64,000 nucleotides of DNA, from contig CAWEUU010000004.1 in the NCBI GenBank assembly GCA_963812335.1, positions 1-64,000 of the forward strand. The letters are read 5' to 3'. Positions 51,693 to 60,416 of the stretch are shown here, one piece after another. The number at the start of each line of letters is the position of its first letter. Within the stretch, counting starts at the first letter, position 1. Source of the stretch: VRUE01 sp963812335 (GTDB lineage: Bacteria; Actinomycetota; Thermoleophilia; Solirubrobacterales; 70-9). The translations under genes and the position numbers were made by a program. A model generated the notes under the pieces. That model had not been told where the DNA came from. It saw nothing but the letters and a program-made list of their open reading frames with translations, and did not search any database.

Positions 51693-54560
51693 ATGCGTGG
51701 GAGGATCGCTCAGGGGGCGTCGGCGGAGTGGGCGGAGGCAGGGCCCGTCTCGACGGTGCCGCTGCCGGGTCCGCTGGCCAGTGCCCTGGACCGACCTTGG
51801 CCGATGCTGGGTCGCGAGCCGGAGCTGGCGGCGATCGAGGCCGCCTGGACGCGGGTGGTCGACGGTGGGCGTGAGACGGTGCTGGTCGCGGGTGAGCCCG
51901 GTGCCGGCAAGAGCCGGCTCGCCGCCGAGGCCGGCGCCGCCGCCCATGCGGCCGGGGGGCTTGTCCTCTACGGCAGCGGCGAAGGTGTCGCCGAGACTCC
52001 CTATGCGCCCTTCGTCGCCGCGCTCGGGCAGCTCAACCGGCACGCCGGGGGGCCGCTGCTCGAGGAGTTGCGCAAGCCGCCGCTCGGGGCGCTGATCTCC
52101 GATGCTCCCGCCGAACAGTCGCCGCGAAGCCTCGGCGACGATCGAGGCCGCTTGTTCGCTGCCGGCATCGACCTGCTCGAGCGCTTCACCGAGCGCCGAC
52201 CCCTGCTGCTGGTGATCGACGACCTGCACGGCTGTGGCCCCTCGACCCTGGCCTTCGTCCAGCACATCGCCTCCACTGCCGCTCCGCTGCGCCTGCTGCT
52301 GCTGGTCACCTACCGGCCGACCGATGTCGAGTCCGGCGGCGAGGTCGCGGCGACGATCGCGGCGCTCCGCTCGGCCCCCGGCGCACGGCACCTGCAGCTT
52401 GGCGCGCTCAAGGAGCCGGCGCTGCGCGACATCGCGCGTACGCTCGGTGTCGCCGAGGACGCGGAGGGGGTCAACCGGGCCGCCGCACTCACCCTGCGCG
52501 AGAGTGGCGGCAACCCGCTGTTCGCCTCAGAGCTGCTGCGCGCGATCGGCGATGCCGGCGTCGCCGTGCAGGCGATCCAGGGAGCGCCCGCGCCACATTC
52601 GCTGCGGGTCCTGATCGCCTCCCGCTGCCAGGCCCTGGGCGCCTCCACCCACGAGCATCTCGCCGCCGCAGCGGTCTGCGGGCGTGAATTCGACCCCAGT
52701 CTGGTCGCCGCCGTGCTCGAGTTGGACCCGGCCGAGCTGGCCATCTCGATGGGCGTCGCCGAGCGTGCCGGACTGGTCCAGCTCGACCCCGTCGGCGGCG
52801 GCTGCGGCTTCAGTCACGCGATCGTGGCCCGCTGCCTCTATGACGAGGCCAGTCCCGAGCGCCGCGGCATGCTCCACCGTCGGATCGCAGAGCTGCTCGA
52901 AGAGCGCGCCGACTCGCCAGCCGAGCGCGCTGCCGAGCTGGCTCGCCACTGGCTCCGCGCCGAGCCGGCGGACCCGGAGCGCTCTGCCCGCTGGTGTGCT
53001 GCCGCCGGCGACGCCGCGCTGCGCGGCTATGACCACGAGGTCGCGGCAGGCTGGTTCGAGCAGGCGCTGAAGCTGCGCGAGCAGATCGGCGAGGCGGGTG
53101 GCGTTGCCGAACGCTGCGACCTGTTGATCGGCCTCGGTGAGGCGCTGCGCTACAGCAACCAGGAGCGCTCGCGTGGCTGCCTGCTCGACGCGGCGCGCCT
53201 CGCCGACGAGCTCGGCGAGGTCGACCGCCTCGTCGCCGCGGTGCTGGCGAACCACCGCGGTTTCGTCAGCCACGTTGGCAGCTTCGACCGTGAGCGCGGC
53301 GCGATGTTGCGGCGGGCGGCCGAGCGGCTCGGCCCCGCGCCGAGCTCGGAGCTGGCGCTCGTGCTCGCCCAACTGGCGCTGGAGCTGACCTTCTCGCCCC
53401 AGGTCGAGCGCCGCCGTCGCCTCGCCGAGCGTGCGCTGGCGATGGCGCGGGCGGGGGAGGACAGGCGCGTTCTCGCCCAGGTCTTGATCCGCTGCCTGAT
53501 CGCACGCTGGGGACCGGAGAACCCAAAGGAGCGGATCGCGACGGCAGCGGAGAGCATCGAGATCGGCGCCCGCCTCGACCAGCCGCTCGACCTCTTCCAC
53601 GCGATGCACTGGCAGGCGGCGGCGCAGGTCGAGCTCGGCAGGATCGGCGCCGCAGCGCAGACCTTGCGCGAACAGGAAGCGATCGCCGAGCGCGTCGGCG
53701 ATGGCACGGCGACCTGGCTCTGCGACTGCGCGACCTCGGTGCACCTCGCCCTTCGGGGTCGGCTCGAGGACGCCGAGGCCCGCGCCCAGAGTGCCGCCGA
53801 GCGCGCCCGCAGCAGCGCCCAGCCGGACGCGCTCCCCTTCTACGTCAGCCAGGTCGCCAGCATCCGCTGGCAGCAGGGCCGACTTGCCGAGCTGGCGCCG
53901 GTGCTCGCCCAGACGCTCGATCAGTACCCCGGCCTGCCGGCCTTCCGCTCACTGGTGACGCTCTCGCACGCCGTCGCCGGCGATCACGCCTTCGCCCGCG
54001 AGGTGCTGGCAACCGACACTGCAACGGGGTTCGCGGAGCTGCCCCGCGACCCGGTCTGGATCGCCGGGGCAGCCACCTACGCGCACGCGATCGCCGAGCT
54101 GGGTGACCCTGAGGCCGCGGTCATGCTGCACCCGCTCCTCGAGCCCTATCGCGGCCAGCTGGCGACGGCGACAATCAGCGTCTGGGGCCTGGTCGACCAT
54201 GCCCTGGGACGGCTGGAGCTGCTGCTCGGCGAGCAGGAGGCCGGTTGCGACTCGCTGTCACGGGCGATCGCCGGCTACGCCGCGATGCCGGCGCCACTCT
54301 GGCAGGCCCAGGCCGAACGCGACCGCGAGGCGACGGGCGTCTCGGCGCGGAATCTGAGGCTGGACACTCGGATCGAGGCGTTGGGGCTGACCAGCCGCCA
54401 GGCCGAGGTGACGAGGCTGATCGCGCAGGGCTGCTCCAATCGTGAGGTGGCGGAGACCCTGCAGATCTCCTCGAGCACGGTCAAGCGCCATCTCGAGAAC
54501 GTCTTCGAGCGCACCGGCGCCCGCTCGCGCGGTGCGCTGACCGCGCTGCTGCTCGATTGA
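51693..54560 (+). CDS. large ATP-binding LuxR-family (LAL) transcriptional regulator
   Basis: 955 residues, intact frame. N-terminal AAA/STAND ATPase: MLGREPELAAIEAAW, Walker A VLVAGEPGAGKSRLAAEAG (about residues 64-80), Walker B LLLVIDDLHGCGPSTLAF. The middle (about 400-850) is TPR-like helical repeats. The last 60 residues are a LuxR helix-turn-helix: LGLTSRQAEVTRLIAQGCSNREVAETLQ and SSSTVKRHLENVFERTGARSRGA. LAL regulators sense small ligands or proteins and activate catabolic or antibiotic genes. A possible target is the carboxyltransferase gene 37 nt downstream. Confidence 0.93.
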   Translation: MRGRIAQGASAEWAEAGPVSTVPLPGPLASALDRPWPMLGREPELAAIEAAWTRVVDGGRETVLVAGEPGAGKSRLAAEAGAAAHAAGGLVLYGSGEGVAETPYAPFVAALGQLNRHAGGPLLEELRKPPLGALISDAPAEQSPRSLGDDRGRLFAAGIDLLERFTERRPLLLVIDDLHGCGPSTLAFVQHIASTAAPLRLLLLVTYRPTDVESGGEVAATIAALRSAPGARHLQLGALKEPALRDIARTLGVAEDAEGVNRAAALTLRESGGNPLFASELLRAIGDAGVAVQAIQGAPAPHSLRVLIASRCQALGASTHEHLAAAAVCGREFDPSLVAAVLELDPAELAISMGVAERAGLVQLDPVGGGCGFSHAIVARCLYDEASPERRGMLHRRIAELLEERADSPAERAAELARHWLRAEPADPERSARWCAAAGDAALRGYDHEVAAGWFEQALKLREQIGEAGGVAERCDLLIGLGEALRYSNQERSRGCLLDAARLADELGEVDRLVAAVLANHRGFVSHVGSFDRERGAMLRRAAERLGPAPSSELALVLAQLALELTFSPQVERRRRLAERALAMARAGEDRRVLAQVLIRCLIARWGPENPKERIATAAESIEIGARLDQPLDLFHAMHWQAAAQVELGRIGAAAQTLREQEAIAERVGDGTATWLCDCATSVHLALRGRLEDAEARAQSAAERARSSAQPDALPFYVSQVASIRWQQGRLAELAPVLAQTLDQYPGLPAFRSLVTLSHAVAGDHAFAREVLATDTATGFAELPRDPVWIAGAATYAHAIAELGDPEAAVMLHPLLEPYRGQLATATISVWGLVDHALGRLELLLGEQEAGCDSLSRAIAGYAAMPAPLWQAQAERDREATGVSARNLRLDTRIEALGLTSRQAEVTRLIAQGCSNREVAETLQISSSTVKRHLENVFERTGARSRGALTALLLD

Positions 54561-54597
54561 ACCGGCGGCGCGGAGCCTGTCTGGGAACATTCCGCCG

Positions 54598-56172
54598 ATG
54601 CCAGAGGAGGAGCGCAGCGGGGGAGGGGAGCGTGAGGACCTCGCCGAGCTTCTGCGGCGCGAGGCGCTGACCCGCGACGAGGCGAGGCCCGACGCGGTCG
54701 GCAAGCGTCACGAGGCGGGCGGCCGGACCGCGCGCGAGAACCTCGACGACCTCGTCGATCCCGGCTCCTTCGTCGAGTACGGGCGCTTCGCGATCGCCGC
54801 GCAGCGCGGGCGGCGCGAGCTCGACGAGCTGATCGCCCGCACCCCCGCGGACGGGCTGATCGGCGGCACCGCGCGGGTCAACGGTGGGCTGTTCGGCGAG
54901 CGAGCTGCTTGCGCCGTGCTCTCCTACGACTACACGGTCCTCGCCGGCACCCAGGGGGCGCTCGGCCACCGCAAGAAGGATCGCCTGTTCGAGCTGATCG
55001 AGCGGATGCGGCTGCCGGTGGTGCTCTTCGCCGAGGGTGGCGGCGGGCGGCCCGGAGACACTGACTACCCGGTCGTCTCGGCGCTCGACACGCGGGCCTT
55101 CGCGCTCTGGTCGCGACTCACCGGCGTGGTGCCTCGGATCGCCGTCGTCGCCGGGCGCTGCTTTGCCGGGAACGCGGTCCTGGCCGGCTCCTCGGACCTG
55201 ATCGTCGCCACCGACAACGTTTCGCTGGGGATGGGCGGCCCGGCGATGATCGAGGGCGGCGGGCTGGGCCGGGTCGACCCCGACGAGGTCGGCCCGCTGG
55301 CGATGCAGGAGCGCAACGGCGTCGTCGACCTCGCCGTCGCCGACGAGCAGGCCGCGGTCGCGGCGACCAAGCGCCTGCTCGGTTACTTCCAGGGCGCGAC
55401 CGCGCCGGGCGAGGAGCCCGACCAGGAGGGGCTGCGCGAGATCGTGCCCGAGCGCGAGAGGCGCGCCTACCCGGTCGGCCCGGTGATCGAGACCCTTGCC
55501 GACGCCGGCTCGGTCACCTTCCTGCGTGAGCGCTTCGCGCCGGAGATGGTGACGGCGCTGGGGCGGATCGAGGGACGCCCGCTCGGCTTCCTCGCCAACG
55601 ACTCGATGCACGCCGCCGGGGCGATCACGGCCGCCGCCTCGGAGAAGGCGGCGGACTTCATCGCCCTCTGCGACTCCTTCGGCCTACCGCTCGTCTCGCT
55701 CGTCGACACCCCCGGCTTCATGGTCGGACCGGAGGCCGAGGCGACCGGGCTCGTGCGCAGCGCCGGGCGGATGCTGAACGGCGGAGCAACGCTGAGCGTG
55801 CCGCTGATCGCGGTAATCCTGCGGCGCGGCTACGGGCTCGGGGCCCAGGCGATGGCCGGCGGCAGCCTGCACGAGCCGCTGCTGACCGTCGCCTGGCCAA
55901 TGGCCCACCTCGGCCCGATGGGGCTGGAGGGGGCGGTGCGGCTGGCACTGCGCAAGGAGCTCGAGGCGATCGAGGACGAGGAGGAGCGCGAGCAGCGGGT
56001 CCGCGACCTGACCGCCCAGGCGACCGAGAACGCGAAGGCGCTCAACGCGGCGACCCTGTTCGAGCTAGACGACGTGATCGACCCGGCGAGGACGCGATCG
56101 CTGATCTCCGCGACCCTCGCCGCCGCGCGGCTTTCCACGCCAGGCGCAACGGGCGCGCGCGTGAAAACGTGA
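54598..56172 (+). CDS. acyl-CoA carboxylase carboxyltransferase family protein
   Basis: 524 residues. N-terminal KRHEAGGRTARENLDDLVDPGSFVEYG, then GLIGGTARVNGGLFGERAACAVLSYDYTV-type segment, VVLFAEGGGGRPGD, GRCFAGNAVLAGSSDLIVATDN, DSFGLPLVSLVDTPGFMVG and RRGYGLGAQAMAGGSLHEP. These are carboxyltransferase signatures (PccB/AccD type), but the biotin-pocket sequence departs from the propionyl/acetyl-CoA enzymes and no biotin carboxylase gene adjoins. It is not a close copy of the 40739 gene. Substrate unknown. Confidence 0.88.
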   Translation: MPEEERSGGGEREDLAELLRREALTRDEARPDAVGKRHEAGGRTARENLDDLVDPGSFVEYGRFAIAAQRGRRELDELIARTPADGLIGGTARVNGGLFGERAACAVLSYDYTVLAGTQGALGHRKKDRLFELIERMRLPVVLFAEGGGGRPGDTDYPVVSALDTRAFALWSRLTGVVPRIAVVAGRCFAGNAVLAGSSDLIVATDNVSLGMGGPAMIEGGGLGRVDPDEVGPLAMQERNGVVDLAVADEQAAVAATKRLLGYFQGATAPGEEPDQEGLREIVPERERRAYPVGPVIETLADAGSVTFLRERFAPEMVTALGRIEGRPLGFLANDSMHAAGAITAAASEKAADFIALCDSFGLPLVSLVDTPGFMVGPEAEATGLVRSAGRMLNGGATLSVPLIAVILRRGYGLGAQAMAGGSLHEPLLTVAWPMAHLGPMGLEGAVRLALRKELEAIEDEEEREQRVRDLTAQATENAKALNAATLFELDDVIDPARTRSLISATLAAARLSTPGATGARVKT

Positions 56173-56195
56173 GAGCCGATCCCTTCGGACGACGA

Positions 56196-56266
56196 AGCGG
56201 CGGACGGGAATCGAACCCGCGTCATCAGCTTGGAAGGCTGAGGCTCTACCGTTGAGCTACCGCCGC
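56196..56266 (-). tRNA. tRNA-Gly (UCC)
   Basis: 71 nt. Acceptor GCGGCGG/CCGCCGC, D stem GCTC/GAGC, anticodon loop CTTCCAA (TCC), T arm CGGG TTCGATT CCCG. CCA not encoded. Confidence 0.95.
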
Positions 56267-56343
56267 GTGCGCGAATCGCCTCCCGTGTGCGACCCGCGGC
56301 GCATCGACAGTCTGCCGGAATCCGTCAGAATGCGAAGCAGCCA

Positions 56344-56417
56344 CGGGGAGTGGCGCAGTCTGGTAGCGCACTCGGCTGGGGGCCGAGCGGTCGCAGGTTC
56401 AAATCCTGTCTCCCCGA
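56344..56417 (+). tRNA. tRNA-Pro (GGG)
   Basis: 74 nt. Acceptor CGGGGAG/CTCCCCG, D stem GCGC/GCGC, anticodon stem CTCGG/CCGAG with loop CTGGGGG (GGG), T arm GCAGG TTCAAAT CCTGT, discriminator A. Confidence 0.95.
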
Positions 56418-56511
56418 TCTTGAGATTTCAGCGCAGGGCGTCGCAGCGCCCCGCAAGGCGTTTGGCCGTCAGGCGTCGCGCGGGGGAGTGCGGGGCGTTG
56501 CGCGGGCATCC

Positions 56512-56553
56512 GTGACGCAATCGTGACGCAGCCGGGGCGGCGAGTGTGACGCA
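56512..56553 (+). repeat. three GTGACGCA repeats downstream of tRNA-Pro
   Basis: GTGACGCA at 56512, 56523 and 56546, in a 340-nt gene-free stretch between tRNA-Pro and the first accessory gene. Direct repeats of this kind beside a tRNA 3' end resemble integrase arm-type sites. No integrase gene is visible in the window. Confidence 0.45.
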
Positions 56554-56758
56554 GCCGGGCCGTCCGGGCGGGTTCGAGTTCGAGTAGGGCCGCAGCCCCT
56601 CTCTCCCCGGCGGCAGGCGGGCCGCTGTAGCACCCGGCGCTAGCCGCGTCCGTTGCGCTCACGTATTGCGGTTTGCCAGCCGACCCCTCAGCTACATATG
56701 CGGCCTGGCGGATCGGAATAGGCGAGGGGCGTTCAGCGAAAGCGTCCTGGCGCAGACC

Positions 56759-57091
56759 ATGGGTACCGCGCTCGGCGGCGCAATTCTCTTTCTCGCCGGT
56801 AAGGCGGCGGGCGTGCTCGCGGGCGTTCCGTGGGATCGGATCGGCGCTGGCTTTGCGGTGATTCTGGTTGCGTTCTTGATCGGACAGTTGATCGACCGAA
56901 AAATGCACGAATGGCAGGATCGGCAGTTGGCGGAAGAACTGGAGAAAGACCTCCGCGAGCTGTCCGGCGAGGAATTGCACGCTCGTTTCTACCCCTACGG
57001 AGGGCCACCCTCTGAGATTTGGGAGCGCATTCCGGGCGACGTGCGAAGCGCAGCAGAAGAGAAGATGAAGAACGCTGGGCTTCGTCCGTAG
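56759..57091 (+). CDS. hypothetical protein with membrane helix
   Basis: 110 residues. A Gly/Ala-rich first helix (LGGAILFLAGKAAGVLAG) and a second, IGAGFAVILVAFLIGQLID, then a charged cytosolic tail KMHEWQDRQLAEELEKDLREL and YPYGGPPSEIWERIPGDV. The frame is open upstream to 56666. Its base composition is below the window average. No known family. It lies in the accessory patch behind tRNA-Pro. Confidence 0.5.
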   Translation: MGTALGGAILFLAGKAAGVLAGVPWDRIGAGFAVILVAFLIGQLIDRKMHEWQDRQLAEELEKDLRELSGEELHARFYPYGGPPSEIWERIPGDVRSAAEEKMKNAGLRP

Positions 57092-57118
57092 AGGTCTTGT
57101 TCTGTCGCGGGCGGCGCA

Positions 57119-57124
57119 TATGCT
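57119..57124 (+). promoter_or_regulatory. -10 box of leaderless hypothetical gene
   Basis: TATGCT, 6 nt before the ATG at 57131. Confidence 0.4.
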
Positions 57125-57130
57125 CGGCCG

Positions 57131-57718
57131 ATGTTGCAGAGACGACGGCCGATCATCCAATGGCCTCTCAGCCTTGTTGCAAAGCAAACCGTCGCCTGCT
57201 TCGCATCGGACCCGGACCAACTAGAGGTTCGCGCTGCGACGATCCTCCACCAAGACCCAAAGCTGTTGCCGAAGCGAGTTGATGGCAATCCCGAGTTCGC
57301 GCCGTTTGCCCTGTCTTGCTGGGGCTTCACCCACGATGATCGGGTCGGGCTTTACATGGAAGGCGACCCCACCGTCCTAGGCAAGGACGGTGGCCTGTTT
57401 AACACCGAAGCGGAGGCTGAAGCCCGCGCCGTCGAGTGGGTTGGGGACGGCCACCTGCGTCTCCCGCTTTCGGGTCTGCCCGGCATATATCAAGTCGCCC
57501 ACATGGCCGCCGTAACCGGCCGTGATTCTCTTGGCGGTTCCGGGGAGTTCATGTGGGCGCTTCCGGTTCCCGCAGACAACCCAGCCGACCTACAACCCAT
57601 CCGGGAGTTTCCGCCAAAAACGGGACCAACTGAGATGACCCCCGACCCCTCCGAGGTTTCGATCTTCTTTCTGCCCCGCGCCGCCGTTGAAGGGATGCAG
57701 CGCGAGTTTGGCTGGTAG
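57131..57718 (+). CDS. hypothetical protein
   Basis: 195 residues, intact frame, mixed alpha/beta (QTVACFASDPDQLEVRAATIL, FALSCWGFTHDDRVGLYMEGD, AEAEARAVEWVGDGHLRLPLS, VSIFFLPRAAVEGMQREFGW). Fewer GC-ending codons than core genes. No family recognised. A perfect terminator hairpin with a T-run follows, so it is probably expressed. Accessory patch behind tRNA-Pro. Confidence 0.6.
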   Translation: MLQRRRPIIQWPLSLVAKQTVACFASDPDQLEVRAATILHQDPKLLPKRVDGNPEFAPFALSCWGFTHDDRVGLYMEGDPTVLGKDGGLFNTEAEAEARAVEWVGDGHLRLPLSGLPGIYQVAHMAAVTGRDSLGGSGEFMWALPVPADNPADLQPIREFPPKTGPTEMTPDPSEVSIFFLPRAAVEGMQREFGW

Positions 57719-57732
57719 GCAGCGGCTCCAGG

Positions 57733-57757
57733 CGACCCGGCGCGCCGGGTCGTTTTC
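57733..57757 (+). terminator. rho-independent terminator
   Basis: 20-nt perfect palindrome CGACCCGGCGCGCCGGGTCG followed by TTTTC. It lies 14 nt after the hypothetical gene stop. Confidence 0.8.
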
Positions 57758-58138
57758 TTCAGGCGCGGTTTCCGTACGGTTACTGAGCGCCACTCGCGCC
57801 GCGAAAGTGCGCCAATAGCGCGGGGTCTTGGAGGTTTCCTGGTACCAGCCGCGGTATCGCGAGCTACTCCGAGGCTGCCTTCGTCACCAGGCGGGGGCGC
57901 GAGCGGAGGCCTCCCGGCGGCCTGCTTGTCGGGGTCTCGGTATCGGTCGAAGGTCGTCCGAATGTCAGCGGGGCCCAGCTACTGCCGGCGCAGCAGATTG
58001 GCTCGCTGGCAGCCGGCCAGCGCGATGCCGATCCTGACCCTGATTCCGATCCGCATCTCCACGAGTGGGCGTTACGAGGACTCGGATACTGCTGGGATGG
58101 CTGGTGGCTATGCTTGGACGCGGTAGGAGTTTGGAACG
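57758..58138. other. gene-free stretch before hicBA
   Basis: About 380 nt. Open frames here have no ribosome binding site, no codon bias like the neighbours and no recognisable protein; I see nothing certain. It presumably holds the hicBA promoter. Confidence 0.4.
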
Positions 58139-58363
58139 ATGACTAGATCCCACGAGTTTGAGGTCGTGCTTCAGCCCGAAGACGAGGGTGGCTTCAGCGT
58201 GTCTGTGCCTGCCCTGCCGGGCTGCCATACCCAGGGGGAGACCCGCGAGGAGGCTCTCTCGATGGCTAAGGATGCGATTGAAGGCTACCTCGACGTGCTG
58301 GCGGGCGAGGGCCGCCCGCTGCCGCAGCCGGCGCTGATCGAGCGCATCACCGTCGCCGCGTGA
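58139..58363 (+). CDS. hicB: HicB-family antitoxin
   Basis: 74 residues. The HicB fold is recognisable from FEVVLQPEDEGGFSVSVPALPGCHTQGETREEALSMAKDAIEGYL, a partial RNase-H-like domain without a C-terminal DNA-binding part. Antitoxin gene precedes the toxin gene and overlaps it by GTGA, the reverse of the classic hicAB order but common for this subfamily. Confidence 0.9.
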   Translation: MTRSHEFEVVLQPEDEGGFSVSVPALPGCHTQGETREEALSMAKDAIEGYLDVLAGEGRPLPQPALIERITVAA

Positions 58364-58590
58364 GCGGACGGCTTCCGTCGGTCCGTCCCCGGCAGCTGAT
58401 CAGGGTCCTTGAGCAGAGGGGCTGGAAGCTCGCCCGCTCGAAGGGTAGTCATCACCACTTCACGCACCCCGACAGCCCGAACGTGGTCACGGTTGCGATC
58501 CACGCCAAGGACGTCAAGCGCGGCACCCTGAGTGGCATCCTCTCCGACGCCGGGATCAGCCGCGACGAGTTTCTGCACCTGTTGAAGTAA
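58360..58590 (+). CDS. hicA: HicA-family mRNA interferase toxin
   Basis: 76 residues, dsRBD-like fold. RQLIRVLEQRGWKLARSKGSHHHF contains the catalytic His region, followed by VVTVAIHAKDVKRGTLSGILSDAGISRDEFLHLL. GTG start overlaps the hicB stop. It would cleave mRNA when freed from HicB. Both genes look intact. Confidence 0.92.
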   Translation: MSGRLPSVRPRQLIRVLEQRGWKLARSKGSHHHFTHPDSPNVVTVAIHAKDVKRGTLSGILSDAGISRDEFLHLLK

Positions 58591-58665
58591 CGCGAGGCGG
58601 AGCGAGGCCGCGCGAATCGAGGCTCGACCCCGGTTACGATTGCCTCCCCTACCGGAAGGATCGCG

Positions 58666-59085
58666 ATGGACATCGCCGCCACGACGCGACGTGCATATGA
58701 CCTGATCAACGCTGGGGACATCGACGGGTTCGGCGACCTCTTGGCCGACGACCTCGTCGAGCACGAGGAGACGCCCGGCCTCGCTCCGACGAAGGAGGGG
58801 GTCCTCGAGTTCTTTCGGCTGTACAGGGCGGCGTTCCCCGACCTGCAGATGCTCGCTGAAGAGGTGCTCGACAGCGGCGACAGGACCGTTATCCGGGCCA
58901 GGGCCACCGGGACCCACCAGGGTGAGTTCATGGGCATGCCACCGACCGGCAAGAGCATCGATGTGAAGCTCATCGACATCATGCGCTTCAACGACGCGGG
59001 CACGATCTGCGAGCACTGGGGGCTCGTCGACACGCTCTCGATGATGCAGCAGCTCGGCGCGGTACCTGACGGCCCACCGGCCTAG
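58666..59085 (+). CDS. SnoaL-like/ester cyclase family protein (NTF2 fold)
   Basis: 139 residues. NTF2-like blocks: RRAYDLINAGDIDGFGDLLADDLVEHE, VLEFFRLYRAAFPDLQMLAEEVL, DRTVIRARATGTHQGEFMGMPPTGKSI and DIMRFNDAGTICEHWGLVDTLSMMQQLG. The end matches the SnoaL-like polyketide cyclase family, whose many members act on small hydrophobic molecules. GGAAGGA precedes the ATG. Start of the core region behind the accessory patch. Confidence 0.85.
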   Translation: MDIAATTRRAYDLINAGDIDGFGDLLADDLVEHEETPGLAPTKEGVLEFFRLYRAAFPDLQMLAEEVLDSGDRTVIRARATGTHQGEFMGMPPTGKSIDVKLIDIMRFNDAGTICEHWGLVDTLSMMQQLGAVPDGPPA

Positions 59086-59155
59086 GGGGCCGGGGACCAC
59101 GGGGCGGTTCGTTGCACCCGCCCGTCGATCAGGGTTCTTCGTCGGGCGCCCCTAG

Positions 59156-60325
59156 TCAGTACGGAGCGCCGACCGCCTTCGCCCACGCCTTGTCGACGTG
59201 GAGCTGGCCGTTCTCGTCGGTGTCGACGATCACCACGGTCGCCGGCTGCCGGTTGCCGTTCTTCGGGTCGATCGTCACCGCGCCGGTCCAGCCCTGGCTG
59301 CCGTCGACTGCGCTGAGCGCTTCGCCGAGCTCGGCGGACTGCGTCGAGCCGGCGTCCTCGATGCCTCCGGCGAGGAAGTTGACCGAGTCGTAGGTGTAGG
59401 GGCTCCAGGTCCCCGGCGCCTCGCCGAACTCGCCTTCGTACGCGCCGACTTTGGCTGCGGCACCGGCGAAGTCCTCGGGGGCGGGCACGCCGACCACGGG
59501 GCAGGCCTGGGCGGCCGCGCTGCCGGCCGTTTCGACGAAGCCGGTGTCGTAGGAGGCGTAGTCGGCGATGCACTGCGCCTCAATTTCGCCTTCCAGCATC
59601 TCCTTGGCGATCAGACCGCCCTCGGGGAAGTAGACGGCGGCGTAGATCACGTCCGGGCCCGCTGCCGCGAGCTTGTCGATCGTCTCGCTGTATGACTTTT
59701 CGCCGGGCTGGATCTTCTCGTAGGCGGTCACTTCGACCCCCGCCTTTTCGAGTGAGCCCTTGAGCGCCTTGGAGACCGAGGCCGTGTAGTTCTGGGTCGG
59801 GTCGTAGGCGATCGCGACCGATTCGGCGCCCTGCCACTCGCTCAGCGCCCGCGAGGCGACCGGGGCGATCTGGTAGCTCATCGGCTGCAGGGTGAAGCCG
59901 AGGCCGTTGGTCGAGTTGTCGGAGGTCAGCCGCACCGGGGTCAGCCCGGCCTTTATGTAGAGCGGCAGCGTCTCGATGCCGACGCCGGAGTTGTAGGGGC
60001 CGACGATGCCGTCGAGCCCTTCCTCGATTGCCGCTTCGGCAGCTTCAACGCCGGTGCCGGCGTCGCCGGCGTCGTCGATCGGGATCACCTCGACCTGCTC
60101 GCCGAGGATTCCGTCGCCTTCGTTGAGCTCGCCGGCGGCGAGTTCGGCGCCCTTCAGCATGCCTTCGCCGAGCACGGCCAGTTCGCCCGAGAGCGGCGCC
60201 TCGACACCCAGGCGGAAGCTCGTTGAGGTTCTGGTGTCGTCGGAACTCGAGCCGCAGCCGGCGGCGACGAAGACAAGGGCGAGGCAGGTGAGAGCGGCGA
60301 GAGCGGGGCGGGTCTTGGCGTGCAA
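59156..60325 (-). CDS. LivK-like branched-chain amino acid ABC transporter substrate-binding lipoprotein
   Basis: 389 residues. Lipoprotein signal LAALTCLALVFVAAGC. Type I periplasmic-binding fold: FRLGVEAPLSGELAVLGEGML, VIPIDDAGDAGTGVEAAEAAI, GIVGPYNSGVGIETLPLYI, SVAIAYDPTQNYTASVSKAL and VIYAAVYFPEGGLIAKEML. TTG at 60325 is chosen because AAGGAG lies 6 nt upstream. No permease genes adjoin. Ligand could be a branched-chain amino acid, amide or urea. Confidence 0.9.
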   Translation of the reverse strand: MHAKTRPALAALTCLALVFVAAGCGSSSDDTRTSTSFRLGVEAPLSGELAVLGEGMLKGAELAAGELNEGDGILGEQVEVIPIDDAGDAGTGVEAAEAAIEEGLDGIVGPYNSGVGIETLPLYIKAGLTPVRLTSDNSTNGLGFTLQPMSYQIAPVASRALSEWQGAESVAIAYDPTQNYTASVSKALKGSLEKAGVEVTAYEKIQPGEKSYSETIDKLAAAGPDVIYAAVYFPEGGLIAKEMLEGEIEAQCIADYASYDTGFVETAGSAAAQACPVVGVPAPEDFAGAAAKVGAYEGEFGEAPGTWSPYTYDSVNFLAGGIEDAGSTQSAELGEALSAVDGSQGWTGAVTIDPKNGNRQPATVVIVDTDENGQLHVDKAWAKAVGAPY

Positions 60326-60403
60326 GGCGTCTCCTTGGGGCGATTTGTCCGAACCGTCGAAGCGACTCTCTCACGTCGAGCGGGCGTCAGGGGGAACGAG
60401 CGC

Positions 60404-60409
60404 TAGGGT
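60404..60409 (+). promoter_or_regulatory. -10 box of leaderless alpha/beta hydrolase gene
   Basis: TAGGGT, 7 nt before the GTG at 60417. Confidence 0.45.
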
Positions 60410-60416
60410 GCTCTGC

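Noticed and set aside
57828..58126. Small open frames between the terminator and hicB
   Set aside because: No ribosome binding site or promoter at the proper distance, no conserved motif, and codon use unlike either core or accessory genes.
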